Below are positions 15,908 to 23,083 of a DNA stretch of 64,000 nt, one piece after another (the first letter of the stretch is position 1; every line of letters starts with the position of its first letter). Made by a program: the position numbers and the translations under genes. The notes below the pieces were generated by a model. The model was given only the letters and a program-made list of their open reading frames with translations, did no database searches and was not told where the DNA came from. The stretch is from Salegentibacter tibetensis (GTDB lineage: Bacteria; Bacteroidota; Bacteroidia; Flavobacteriales; Flavobacteriaceae): contig NZ_JAIQZA010000024.1 in assembly GCF_020164485.1 (NCBI RefSeq), positions 1 through 64,000 of the forward strand, written 5' to 3'.

Positions 15908-16654
15908 ATGAGAAACTATATTATCGGATTTTTACTACTTACTTTAACAAACTTTTCTTTCGGACAAGAGTGGAATGAAAAATATGGACAACCAATCGTG
16001 GTTTTAATTGAGACCGATCCCTGGCTTATGGTAATAGGCTCGGACGTCCCAACGTTTGCACTTTACGAAAACGGTCAAATCATTTATAAAAAAGTAGTTA
16101 ATAAGAAATGGAAATACTTTGAAGTTACGAATGACAGAGAAACAACTCAAAAAATAATTAAATCATTCGGTATAACGGACACTTTAATGAAGCAACCTGA
16201 TTTTATAGAAGCATCCAGCTCGACTGACCAACCAACAAATATATTACTTCTAAACTTTGACACACTACGTGAAATTAGTGTTTATGGCAGCCTGGAGGAA
16301 AAGAGAAGTGAAGCACGAAAAAAGACACCGGAAGACTTTATCACTGTTTATGATAATATTAAAAAATTTAAAGGGAAAGGCGCAAAGGATTGGATGCCTG
16401 ATAACATAGAAATAATGTTGACAGACTATAGTCATTCTCCTGAAGAACCTCAAGAATGGCCAGAAAATTGGCCTGATTTAGAAAGCGAATCAACAGTTAA
16501 AAGAAGTGAATCGCTGTATAGTTTATTTTTATCAAAAGAACATTTTGAAAATTTTATAAATCTTATCTCAAAATTGAAAGAAAAACAAGCAGTTGAAATA
16601 AACGGAAAGAAATTTTCGGTTAGATATCGTTTACCATTTCCGAATTTGAGATAA
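15908..16654 (+). CDS. Secreted hypothetical protein (cassette C19)
   Basis: A 248-residue protein with a signal peptide (residues 1-19, NFSFGQ). The mature part opens with a beta-rich segment (IVVLIETDPWLMVIGSDVPT) and continues with helical, Glu/Lys-rich stretches and a Trp-Pro-rich patch (EWPENWPDL). No family recognised; probably periplasmic or surface. Start ATG 15908 lies 23 bp after the repeat. Cassette ends GTTGTATGCC / GGCATACAAC match perfectly. Confidence 0.7.
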   Translation: MRNYIIGFLLLTLTNFSFGQEWNEKYGQPIVVLIETDPWLMVIGSDVPTFALYENGQIIYKKVVNKKWKYFEVTNDRETTQKIIKSFGITDTLMKQPDFIEASSSTDQPTNILLLNFDTLREISVYGSLEEKRSEARKKTPEDFITVYDNIKKFKGKGAKDWMPDNIEIMLTDYSHSPEEPQEWPENWPDLESESTVKRSESLYSLFLSKEHFENFINLISKLKEKQAVEINGKKFSVRYRLPFPNLR

Positions 16655-16668
16655 TAAAAACGGCATAC

Positions 16669-16789
16669 AACAGCATATAAAAACAATGCTCAATTTGTCT
16701 TGAATCGAAATTCCGTGCTCGCTTGCAACGCCTGATTGTCCTGCGGACAACCAGGCACGCCAGCTCGCACAGTTTTTATACGAGACGTT
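16669..16789 (+). repeat. attC-like site R21
   Basis: Main family, AAC 16669 to GTT 16789. Left arm GGCATACAAC (C19), right arm GTTGTAGCCA (C20), the same tip as C13. Confidence 0.85.
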
Positions 16790-16832
16790 GTAGCCAATTT
16801 AAAAGACAAATTTTCATCTGACTTCGAAAATA

Positions 16833-17357
16833 ATGAAAACTAATATTCTCCTTTCTTTAATATTGACCCTTACTTTATCAAGTTGTAAAGCACCGAAATT
16901 TTACGAACAGGTTTCAAAATTTGAAAAAGAAGCAGGTGTTAATTTCAATCCCTACAAATTGGTATTAAATGAATTTGAGAAAATGCACGGGACGAGTGAT
17001 CACATTATTTTTCAGTACTCGCCTAAACTTGACTGGAATAGTAAAGAATTTTCGGGAGTGATTTATGATGTCGATCAATATGAATATTATTATTTCGAAA
17101 ACACCGAAAAAAATCCTCGAATGATAATCTTGAAAAGAGAATATCCATTTCCCCAAGATAATTACTACAAATTCGTTATTGATAATTATATGAAAGGGAA
17201 AATTGATTATTTACAACGTTTAGGAGAAACTGCTCAACTTTCGGGAATTACAACCACCAATGTAATTTATGATATAGACTTAAATTCAGATAAAGTGGAA
17301 CGATTTACTTTTAAAGATTTTCTATTTATGAATGGGAAACCTACAACAGAATTATAA
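16833..17357 (+). CDS. Hypothetical lipoprotein (cassette C20; copy 2 of C13)
   Basis: A 174-residue lipoprotein almost identical to the C13 product. Differences cluster near residues 50-90 (for example MHG for IHR, KLDW for KSEW, QYE for QNE). The leader after the repeat (TAGCCAATTTAAAAGACAAA) is also shared, but the repeats on either side of the two copies differ as much as any two repeats in the array, so the cassette rather than a larger block was copied. Confidence 0.75.
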   Translation: MKTNILLSLILTLTLSSCKAPKFYEQVSKFEKEAGVNFNPYKLVLNEFEKMHGTSDHIIFQYSPKLDWNSKEFSGVIYDVDQYEYYYFENTEKNPRMIILKREYPFPQDNYYKFVIDNYMKGKIDYLQRLGETAQLSGITTTNVIYDIDLNSDKVERFTFKDFLFMNGKPTTEL

Positions 17358-17373
17358 AGAAAAAACTGGCTAC

Positions 17374-17494
17374 AACAACATATAAAAACAATGCTTAAAT
17401 CAGTCTTAAATCGGAACATCGTGCTCGCTTGCTTAGCGGATTGTCCTGCGGACAATCACCCACGCCCGCTCGCACAGTTTTTATACGAGACGTT
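17374..17494 (+). repeat. attC-like site R22
   Basis: Main family, AAC 17374 to GTT 17494. Left arm TGGCTACAAC (C20), right arm GTTGGCAAC (C21). Confidence 0.85.
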
Positions 17495-17629
17495 GGCAAC
17501 AAGCTAAAAAACGGACCTGAATAATGATTTTTTAAATAGTTCTGACTGGGATGCGGATTGAAAATCCAAATGTGGTTGTATGGAATTGAAAAGGAAATCT
17601 GTGTTAGGGCTCAATAAACATAAGGAAAA

Positions 17630-17896
17630 ATGTTGGAAATTGTCTCTTATATTTTACTAGGAATATTTCTAATAACGCACGGTTACTGGCAGATTAGTTT
17701 ATATTATCAATCTAAAAGGATTAATACAAAATATTTTAGAAACACTAATGATACAATACAAAAGTTAAAACAGGAATCTAATTTACCAAAAGAATATTTT
17801 CAGAAACTCAATTTTATTAAAAAAATCAGTAAATATTCATTAGGTCTGTATTTAATATGCTTCATTGTAATGATAATTAACAATTTATCAGATTAA
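17630..17896 (+). CDS. Small membrane protein (cassette C21)
   Basis: An 88-residue protein with two predicted membrane helices (about residues 3-22 and 65-85) joined by a basic loop. No family recognised. It is preceded by 135 bp of leader within the cassette, longer than usual here. Cassette ends GTTGGCAAC / GTTGCCAAC match. Confidence 0.62.
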   Translation: MLEIVSYILLGIFLITHGYWQISLYYQSKRINTKYFRNTNDTIQKLKQESNLPKEYFQKLNFIKKISKYSLGLYLICFIVMIINNLSD

Positions 17897-17918
17897 AACT
17901 GTGAAAAAGCCAGTTGCC

Positions 17919-18039
17919 AACAGTATATAAAAACAATGCTCAAACCTGTCTTGAATCGAAATATCGTGCTCGCTTGCTTAGCGGATTGTCCTGCGGACAA
18001 TCACGCTCGCCCGCTCGCACAGTTTTTATACGAGACGTT
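17919..18039 (+). repeat. attC-like site R23
   Basis: Main family, AAC 17919 to GTT 18039. Left arm GTTGCCAAC (C21), right arm GTTGCCAGTA (C22). Confidence 0.85.
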
Positions 18040-18093
18040 GCCAGTAATGCGAACAAAACCAATAAATGTTTCCATATAACTCAACTTATTGAT

Positions 18094-18101
18094 TATCTTT
18101 G
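18094..18101 (+). promoter_or_regulatory. Bacteroidota -7 promoter element for the toxin-antitoxin cassette
   Basis: TATCTTTG fits the Bacteroidota -7 consensus TAnnTTTG and lies 27 bp before the toxin start. A T-rich block (TGTTT near 18067) is at a possible -33 position but lacks a clean TTG. A private promoter is usual for integron toxin-antitoxin cassettes. Confidence 0.5.
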
Positions 18102-18127
18102 CTAAAGTATATTGACAAATAAACTGA

Positions 18128-18460
18128 ATGAAACCAAAATTTGAGGTAGTCTTTCTTGAACAAGCAATTGACTTTATGTCTAAATTGGATACTAAAGCAA
18201 AAAAGAAAATATATTACAATTTGGATAAAGCGAAATTAGAAAATGATCCAAAACTGTTTAAAAAATTGACAGACGACATTTGGGAGTTTCGGACACTTTA
18301 TCAAGGAATTCAATACAGACTCTTTGCTTTTTGGGATAAAACTGATCAAGCCGAAACGCTAGTGTTATCCACACACGGAATGGTTAAAAAAGTAAGTAAG
18401 GTTCCAAAATCAGAAATTGAGAAAGCATTGAAAATAAGAGCTGAATATTTTGACGAATAA
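18128..18460 (+). CDS. RelE/HigB-type (Gp49-like) toxin (cassette C22)
   Basis: A 110-residue protein of the phage-derived Gp49-like / HigB toxin family: FEVVFLEQAIDFM at the N-terminus, KKLTDDIWEFRTLYQGIQYR in the middle with the conserved W-E-x-R, and FAFWDKTD followed by a Lys-rich C-terminal helix. Members are ribosome-dependent mRNA endonucleases. The antitoxin gene follows 10 bp after its stop, the toxin-first order typical of higBA. Gene names are withheld because the exact subfamily cannot be checked. Confidence 0.85.
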   Translation: MKPKFEVVFLEQAIDFMSKLDTKAKKKIYYNLDKAKLENDPKLFKKLTDDIWEFRTLYQGIQYRLFAFWDKTDQAETLVLSTHGMVKKVSKVPKSEIEKALKIRAEYFDE

Positions 18461-18470
18461 ATTTGAAATT

Positions 18471-18803
18471 ATGGCAACAATAGATAAAAAAATGAAAATG
18501 ATGACCCTTGATCAAATGAAGGACAAGGACATTGGAAAAGTTGGAACACCCGAAAGGGACAAATACGAATTTGATTTGCGAATGGAAGTCCTTGGGGATA
18601 TGATAAAGTCTGTTCGAAAAGAACGGAATTTAACCCAAGAACAACTTGGAGAATTAATCGGAGTTCAAAAATCCCAGATCTCTAAATTGGAACGAAATAC
18701 TAAAAACGTAACTATCGAAACAATTTTAAAAGTATTCAGTGCATTGAAGGCAAACGTTAGGTTTAGCGTGGAAATGAACGAATCGGAGTTTAAGGTAGTA
18801 TAA
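18471..18803 (+). CDS. HTH XRE-family antitoxin (cassette C22)
   Basis: A 110-residue protein starting at ATG 18471; an alternative start at 18450 would overlap the toxin. An XRE helix-turn-helix spans about residues 45-100 (VRKERNLTQEQLGELIGVQK, SQISKLER). The C-terminal segment LKANVRFSVEMNESE is typical of HigA-type antitoxins that bind the toxin and repress their own promoter. It lies 10 bp after the toxin gene, in one operon. Confidence 0.88.
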   Translation: MATIDKKMKMMTLDQMKDKDIGKVGTPERDKYEFDLRMEVLGDMIKSVRKERNLTQEQLGELIGVQKSQISKLERNTKNVTIETILKVFSALKANVRFSVEMNESEFKVV

Positions 18804-18814
18804 GCACTACTGGC

Positions 18815-18925
18815 AAAATTGTATAAAAACAATGCTCAAACCTGTTTCAATTCGAAACTCCGTGCTCGCTTGCTCAGCGGATTGTCCTGCGGACAATCAC
18901 GCACGCCAGTTCGCACAGTTTTTAT
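18815..18925 (+). repeat. Damaged attC-like site R24
   Basis: Main family, but the AAC at the left tip reads AAA (18815-18817) and the right end reads GTTTTTAT directly followed by TAGCC, missing about 9-10 bases (ACGAGACGT) including the crossover GTT. If the model is right this site should not recombine. Left tip CACTACTGGCA still matches the start of C22. Confidence 0.8.
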
Positions 18926-18945
18926 TAGCCAATAGCTAAAAAAAA

Positions 18946-19368
18946 ATGAAAGTCAAAGAAGCAAATATTCGAGAAATGGCAGAACTCCTTCTGTGCGGAC
19001 AACTTTGTTTTCTAAATACTATGACAGGTGATTTTGAATATCATCCGGCAGAAATGGACTTTTTTGTGGATGAGGAAAATCCCTGGCAAGATGTAATTGA
19101 TAAACTCGAGAATAATTGGGGCGATTACATTCGAATCGAACCAATGCATTCCACGCAATCTTACGCTGTAATGGAATCTTTTGCCGACCAGCTCGAAGCG
19201 GACGGATTTGAAAAAAAATTACTTGCTGCTTTAAACCGACCGAAACCTTTTAGGAATTTCAATTATCTGATCCACGAATCGGATTTCAGGCAGGAATGGT
19301 TTGACTACCGACAAGAAAGAAATGTTGAATGGGTAAGAGAACAAATATCTGACCGCGTGGACGAGTAA
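18946..19368 (+). CDS. UPF0158 family protein (cassette C23; copy 2 of C3)
   Basis: A 140-residue UPF0158 protein differing from the C3 product at about eight positions (for example LLL/LIL, VDEENPWQDV, GDY, DYRQERN). The leader TAGCCAATAGC is the same as in C3. Its left site lost its right end and its right site is truncated, so this copy may be locked in place. The reading frame is intact. Confidence 0.8.
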   Translation: MKVKEANIREMAELLLCGQLCFLNTMTGDFEYHPAEMDFFVDEENPWQDVIDKLENNWGDYIRIEPMHSTQSYAVMESFADQLEADGFEKKLLAALNRPKPFRNFNYLIHESDFRQEWFDYRQERNVEWVREQISDRVDE

Positions 19369-19382
19369 AAAAGCCATCGGCT

Positions 19383-19429
19383 AACATTATATAAAAACAA
19401 TGCTAAATCTGTCTCAATTCGAAACTCTG
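19383..19429 (+). repeat. Truncated attC-like site R25, right end of array
   Basis: Begins normally (AAC 19383, TATAAAAAC) but similarity stops after GAAACTCTG near 19429; the apical and 3' halves are missing. The left arm ATCGGCTAAC matches the C23/C3 tip with one mismatch. Confidence 0.8.
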
Positions 19430-19496
19430 TACTTATTAGGTAACATCAGGGAAAAAGAGCAAATTTTCGGATATTTAATAATAAAATTCAAAGAAA

Positions 19497-19710
19497 ATGG
19501 CAACAGTAGATAATATACGTAACGGATTGATTGACTTTTTAGTAGCACTTAATAAACTAATTTCTTCGGGTTCTTCAAAATCAGAAATAGTCGAATTGAC
19601 TAGAGCAAAAAATAATGTTGGAAATGAGTGAACAAGTTATCAAAAATGGAAAACTGATTTCTCAAGAAGCTGGGGATAAAAGGAATCTGGAATGGCTTAA
19701 CGCAATGTAA
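19497..19710 (+). pseudogene. Frameshifted antitoxin remnant
   Basis: ATG 19497 opens a frame MATVDNIRNGLIDFLVALNK that stops early; a one-base shift near 19600 restores EQKIMLEMSEQVIKNGKLIS and an end LEWLNAM at 19710. The composition and the overlap with the following toxin remnant fit the small antitoxin partner of a Bacteroidota RelE/ParE-type toxin. Broken by the frameshift. Confidence 0.65.
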
Positions 19711-19857
19711 TTTGGACACGAATAGCCGACATTCAATTCGCAGGATTTTAGAATATAGGGTTAAGAGAAATAAATCAAAGACTTATTCAAAGAAACTAGT
19801 AAAACTAGTCTCTGAAAGAACAAAACAAATTGCCGATAGACCATTGATTTATAAAGC
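19692..19857 (+). pseudogene. RelE/ParE-type toxin remnant, 5' part
   Basis: ATG 19692 overlaps the antitoxin end. The frame has a stop at codon 3 and a frameshift near 19742 but reads RNVIWTRIADIQFAG and then ILEYRVKRNKSKTYSKK, VSERTKQIADRPLIYKA, the pattern of ParE/RelE-like toxins. It is cut after IYKA by the IS21 element; the rest continues at 22472. Confidence 0.7.
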
Positions 19858-19883
19858 TGTAATCGGTAAGTAACAATGCGCAG
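19858..19883. repeat. IS21 terminal inverted repeat, left
   Basis: Begins TGTAATCGGTAA and contains TGCGCAG; matches the other end in 19 of 26 positions. The direct repeat AAAGC lies immediately outside. Confidence 0.8.
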
Positions 19884-19949
19884 AAAATGGTAAATAAGAG
19901 TGCACAGTTTTTGGCAACAAGAGTGCACAGGTTATGTAAATATAATCTG

Positions 19950-20705
19950 TTATTTTTTCTGTTCAAAAAAAGTTTTTCTATTCTCCATTCTGTAGCTTTT
20001 TCCAGAGAGATTCATCACGTCGCATCGGTAGAGTAATCTGTCCAGTAAAGCCGTAGCTAGAACTTCATCATCCAGCATTTTAGCCCAGTCCGCAGCCATT
20101 TTATTGGTGGTTATAATAAAGCAGGTGCTTTCATATAATTGATTGATAAAATTAAATAATGCTACTGCCTGGCTTTTCTCCACCGGAAAGAGCATAATAT
20201 CATCAATAACAATGAGATCGGCCTTTGAGAGTCGCTTGTAATCTGCTGTGGCAGTTCGGGTCATATCTCTCATTTTCAGCATATTTACTATATCTTCCAT
20301 CGTTCTAAAATAAGCCTTGTATCCTTTGTCAATGGCATCGCTGCAAAGACCGGAAGCAAGTAAAGTTTTGCCTACACCCGATGGCCCCATCAGCATAATA
20401 TTATAACCCTGGTCCAGCCAGTTTAGCTCCCTGAGCTGATTCAAGCGGGTCTCTGAGATGCCATTATTGAAGGTGTGATCATAGTGATCCAGGTTGCTGT
20501 GAAGGGGTAATCTGGCTACTTTTCGTCTTCTTTTTACCTCATTTTGGTAGCGGTGTGTGGCCTCTGCTTCCAATAGGTGTAAGGTGAACTCCATAAAACC
20601 AAAGGCTTTATCCTCGGCTTCTTTTACCAGTACTTCCAGGTTGTTGCCAATACCAGCAGTTCTAAATTTTCGGCAGTAATCAGTGATCTGTTCTTTTGTT
20701 TCCAT
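19950..20705 (-). CDS. istB: IS21-family helper ATPase IstB
   Basis: A 251-residue AAA+ ATPase of the IstB/DnaC-like family. Walker A is GPSGVGKT (about residues 104-111), Walker B is LIVIDDIMLF (about 165-174), and a sensor region with TTNK follows. The N-terminal helical part contacts IstA in this family. It assists strand transfer and target choice. The frame is intact, 60 bp downstream of istA. Confidence 0.92.
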   Translation of the reverse strand: METKEQITDYCRKFRTAGIGNNLEVLVKEAEDKAFGFMEFTLHLLEAEATHRYQNEVKRRRKVARLPLHSNLDHYDHTFNNGISETRLNQLRELNWLDQGYNIMLMGPSGVGKTLLASGLCSDAIDKGYKAYFRTMEDIVNMLKMRDMTRTATADYKRLSKADLIVIDDIMLFPVEKSQAVALFNFINQLYESTCFIITTNKMAADWAKMLDDEVLATALLDRLLYRCDVMNLSGKSYRMENRKTFFEQKK

Positions 20706-20765
20706 ATGATTGTTTTTATTAAAATAAATCCCCTGGAGAAGCCTTTTCTCCAGGGGAGATTAGGT

Positions 20766-22324
20766 TTATGATTTTTTAAGAATATGCTCAAAATCTTCTA
20801 TGGAGCTTTTTTGCGGCTGGATGTTAGCTTTGTCCGGGATTTCACCGCTTAGTGGATTAAGCCTAACGATCTTTGTTTCCTTTTTTGGAAATTGCTCGGT
20901 GGAAGCCAAAATACTTTTGAAGTCTGCCGCGCTAACGATCTTATGGAATAAACAATACTCCATCGACTTGTTCAGATAAGCCGAAGCTGTCTGTAGTGCT
21001 GCTTGTCTTATCATAATCAGCTGATCCCTGATGTACCGGGGTTTGTCAGCTTTGATCATCTCAAGCCACTCTCGAGCCTTTTCAGGATGTTCGAACAAAG
21101 CAGCGACTTCCGCTATCATTTCCCCAATGGCAGCGCTCTTGTCTCTTTTATGATCCGTATTAGCTACTTTATTCCCTCTGCCTACAGGAATTTTGTGGCG
21201 GCAGATTTGCTCTTCTCCCAGAGCATCAGTGATGACAAGGAAAGCATCATCTTCCACACGTACAGCCACCAGGGTCTCTTTTCCTTTATAGGTGCCAAGG
21301 GGCAGGGAGTAAAAATTACCTTTGTAAGAGATGACATTATCTTTCCTGACGGTGTAGGTAGCAATTGTTGTTACTGGACCAACATGGGCGTTATATGGCT
21401 TTAAAAAGGAGCGTTCAATAGTAAACTCTGCCCAGGGCTCTTTTTGGGTTGTCCCGTGGGGCAGGCTGTTAGCAGTGCGTCCCAGCCATCCCAGTACTTC
21501 ATCATTAAGGGTTTCGATATTGTGATAGGTACGGTTGTAAAGAAAGTTTTGCTTTACATACTTCACCACATTTTCTACCTTACCCTTGCTCTGGGGGTCT
21601 GCCTTTCGGCAAAAGTAAAGAGCAAAACATTGGGCTCTGGTATACCCCCGGAAGGCATTGGTTAGGATATATCTCCTCCGTTTTCACTTACTACAAAGAC
21701 CTTATCCTGGTCATAAACAATCTCATCCGGGATACCTCCTAAATATTCAAAGGCCTTCTCGTGGGCTTCTATGGCCAACTCTGAGGTAAAGTATCGATCC
21801 GTAAACCAAACATATTTAAAACGGGAACGAGACAACACTATCGTAAAGAAGAAGACTTTTACCCGGGTACCGGTGGTCGTTCTCATATTGTATTCTCCAA
21901 AGTCTACCTGTGCTTGTTTTCCATAAGGAGTTTCTTCAAGCTGCTGGAACTGTCTCTCCGTTTTAACTATGGGTAACTGATGTTTCTTTCGGACCCAGGA
22001 TACAAAATTAAAGACTGTCTTCTGGGATACTACCGGAAAATCAGGATGATTCTCCTTGAGCCAGTCATGCATCTGTGCTGCAGGGGTGTTTCTAAATTCT
22101 TCAAGACGCTGCCTGACAAAATCCTCAAAGGGAAGTAGTTTCTTCTCTCGATTGGTTTGTTTAATCAGGAATTCTTCATATTCCGCTTCGCTCATCGACA
22201 GGTATTTGGATACCGTACGTCTGTTGAGCACTAAGAATTCGCTGATCTTGCTGATGGAATACCCGTCACGGTGCATTCGGTGGATTTCAAAATAAGTCAT
22301 AAATTTGGCTAAATACACATTCAT
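20766..22324 (-). pseudogene. istA: IS21-family transposase IstA, frameshifted
   Basis: Two adjacent frames together make a normal IstA of about 515 residues. The first (22324-21662) has an N-terminal HTH (RDGYSISKISEFLVLNRRT) and the DDE core with VDFGE and VYDQDKV. A one-base shift at about 21664, after ENGGDI, moves the rest (ILTNAFRGY, then SKGKVENVVKYV with the catalytic Glu, then the C-terminal part) into another frame ending at 20766. The element is probably unable to make active transposase unless frameshifting occurs. Confidence 0.88.
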
Positions 22325-22445
22325 AAAATTGCTGGTTTTGGTGAACTAGCAATATTAGCTTTTAGACCTTTTGGGGCATGCCCCAAAAGGTCTTTTACTT
22401 GTGCATTCTTGTTGCCATTTTCTGTGTATTCTTATTTACCGAAAA

Positions 22446-22471
22446 CTGTGCAGATTTAATTTCCGATCACA
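22446..22471. repeat. IS21 terminal inverted repeat, right
   Basis: Reads CTGTGCAG ... CCGATCACA; the reverse complement begins TGTGATCGG. Followed at once by the AAAGC direct repeat. Confidence 0.8.
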
Positions 22472-22573
22472 AAAGCAACTGATTTAAAAGATGTGAGGGT
22501 TTCATTGATGGGTAATTTCAGCATTTACTATAAAGTAATAAATTCACAGAGGGGTCAGTATGCTCCGGAATAA
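22472..22573 (+). pseudogene. RelE/ParE-type toxin remnant, 3' part
   Basis: After the IS the frame reads KATDLKDVRVSLMGNFSIYYKVI, the conserved C-terminal strands of a RelE/ParE-like toxin, continuing the 5' part at 19692-19857. The natural C-terminus seems replaced by sequence from the repeat GGGGTCAG, giving a stop at 22571. Confidence 0.7.
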
Positions 22574-22680
22574 TTTTGCTGGTCAGCCATTTTTTTTAAT
22601 TTATAAGGGGGTCAGCATCCGCCGGAATGACAGATTACCTAAAAGGTGGGCTATAGAGGGGTCAGCTTAGTCCAGCCTTA
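22553..22680. repeat. Three copies of a GGGGTCAG-type repeat, probable remnant of another IS end
   Basis: GGGGTCAGTATGCTCCGGAAT (22552 region), GGGGTCAGCATCCGCCGGAAT (22606 region) and GGGGTCAGCTTAGTCCAGCC (22658 region) are spaced about 50 bp. Repeated motifs of this look sit at the ends of some Bacteroidota IS elements, including IS21 relatives. No transposase accompanies them. Confidence 0.5.
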
Positions 22681-23083
22681 ATGCAAACAAAGACGGTTAA
22701 TCGCCAATAGACAGCAGCGTTTAAAAGAACATAATTATAAGTTTTAAAGTTAAAGTTATATTAAAGGTGTCAAATTCGGTTACACCAGAATTATGATCTT
22801 TCTTAAACATCAATAATAGTAGGGTTTAGCTATTTTCGGATAGTTCCTCTTCCTCCGCCAATTACACTACAAATGGAAGTAAAAAGCCCCAAAACTCACT
22901 GTTTTGGGGCTTTTTCATTTTCAGGGGCATACTTTTATTCATTCCTTCAACTTTATAATAAAACATTTGATTCAAAGTATTTTTTAAGCTGTTTCAAGGA
23001 TCAAGCCTAATTGTTTCAAACCTCCTTTTTATTTTTGAGAGTTGCTTTGACTATCTAGGAGTTTATTATCTTTAAAAAAGAAA
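22681..23083. other. Non-coding accessory stretch
   Basis: No convincing gene. It contains a strong bidirectional hairpin (see 22881-22915); otherwise AT-rich sequence with short remnants. Confidence 0.5.
22881..22915. terminator. Rho-independent terminator-like hairpin
   Basis: AAAAAGCCCCAAAAC and GTTTTGGGGCTTTTT form a perfect 15-bp stem with a short loop; T-rich on both sides, so it could stop transcription from either direction. Confidence 0.75.

Larger units (their letters stand above)
1..19429 (+). mobile_element. Integron-like gene-cassette array (left end outside window, no integrase seen)
   Basis: Twenty-five direct repeats of about 121 bp (23 of one family, two of other families) alternate with small genes, and genes and repeats all point the same way. 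Each repeat runs from AAC to GTT, and the cassette ends flanking it are complementary within each cassette, as for integron cassettes with attC sites. I number cassettes C0 (cut by the window edge) to C23. No tyrosine recombinase gene of integrase size is present, so this is either the distal part of an integron or an array without integrase (CALIN-like). The cassette model is inferred from sequence structure; recombination is not shown. Confidence 0.85.
19858..22471 (-). mobile_element. IS21-family insertion sequence
   Basis: A 2614-bp element with istA and istB on the - strand. Ends start TGTAATCGG (19858) and, reverse-complemented, TGTGATCGG (22471), matching 19 of 26 bases, with further internal repeats (GTAAATAAGAGTGCACAG type) as usual for IS21. 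It is flanked by a direct repeat AAAGC (19853-19857 and 22472-22476). Removing element and one copy restores the toxin frame IYKA-TDLKDVRV. It is inserted in the toxin remnant just past the cassette array. Confidence 0.9.

Noticed and set aside
17914-18105. A 63-residue frame made mainly of repeat R23
   Set aside because: It is translated repeat sequence with no independent support.
1-19429. CRISPR array
   Set aside because: Repeats are about 121 bp with internal palindromes, spacers are whole genes of 300-1700 bp, and there are no cas genes.
1-19429. Simple dispersed intergenic (REP/BIME-like) repeats
   Set aside because: The cassette-specific tip complementarity, strict orientation and unrelated single genes between sites fit cassettes much better, though the possibility is not fully excluded without comparing strains.
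19872-22452. IS21 ends placed at the inner TGCGCAG/CTGTGCA pair
   Set aside because: Outer TGTAATCGG/CCGATCACA ends give a longer match, a 5-bp AAAGC duplication and restore the toxin frame.
22830-22862. 3' end of a serine-type tRNA (TTCCTCTTCCTCCGCCA) as an attachment site
   Set aside because: Only the last bases look tRNA-like; no T-arm consensus, acceptor partner or cloverleaf can be found.
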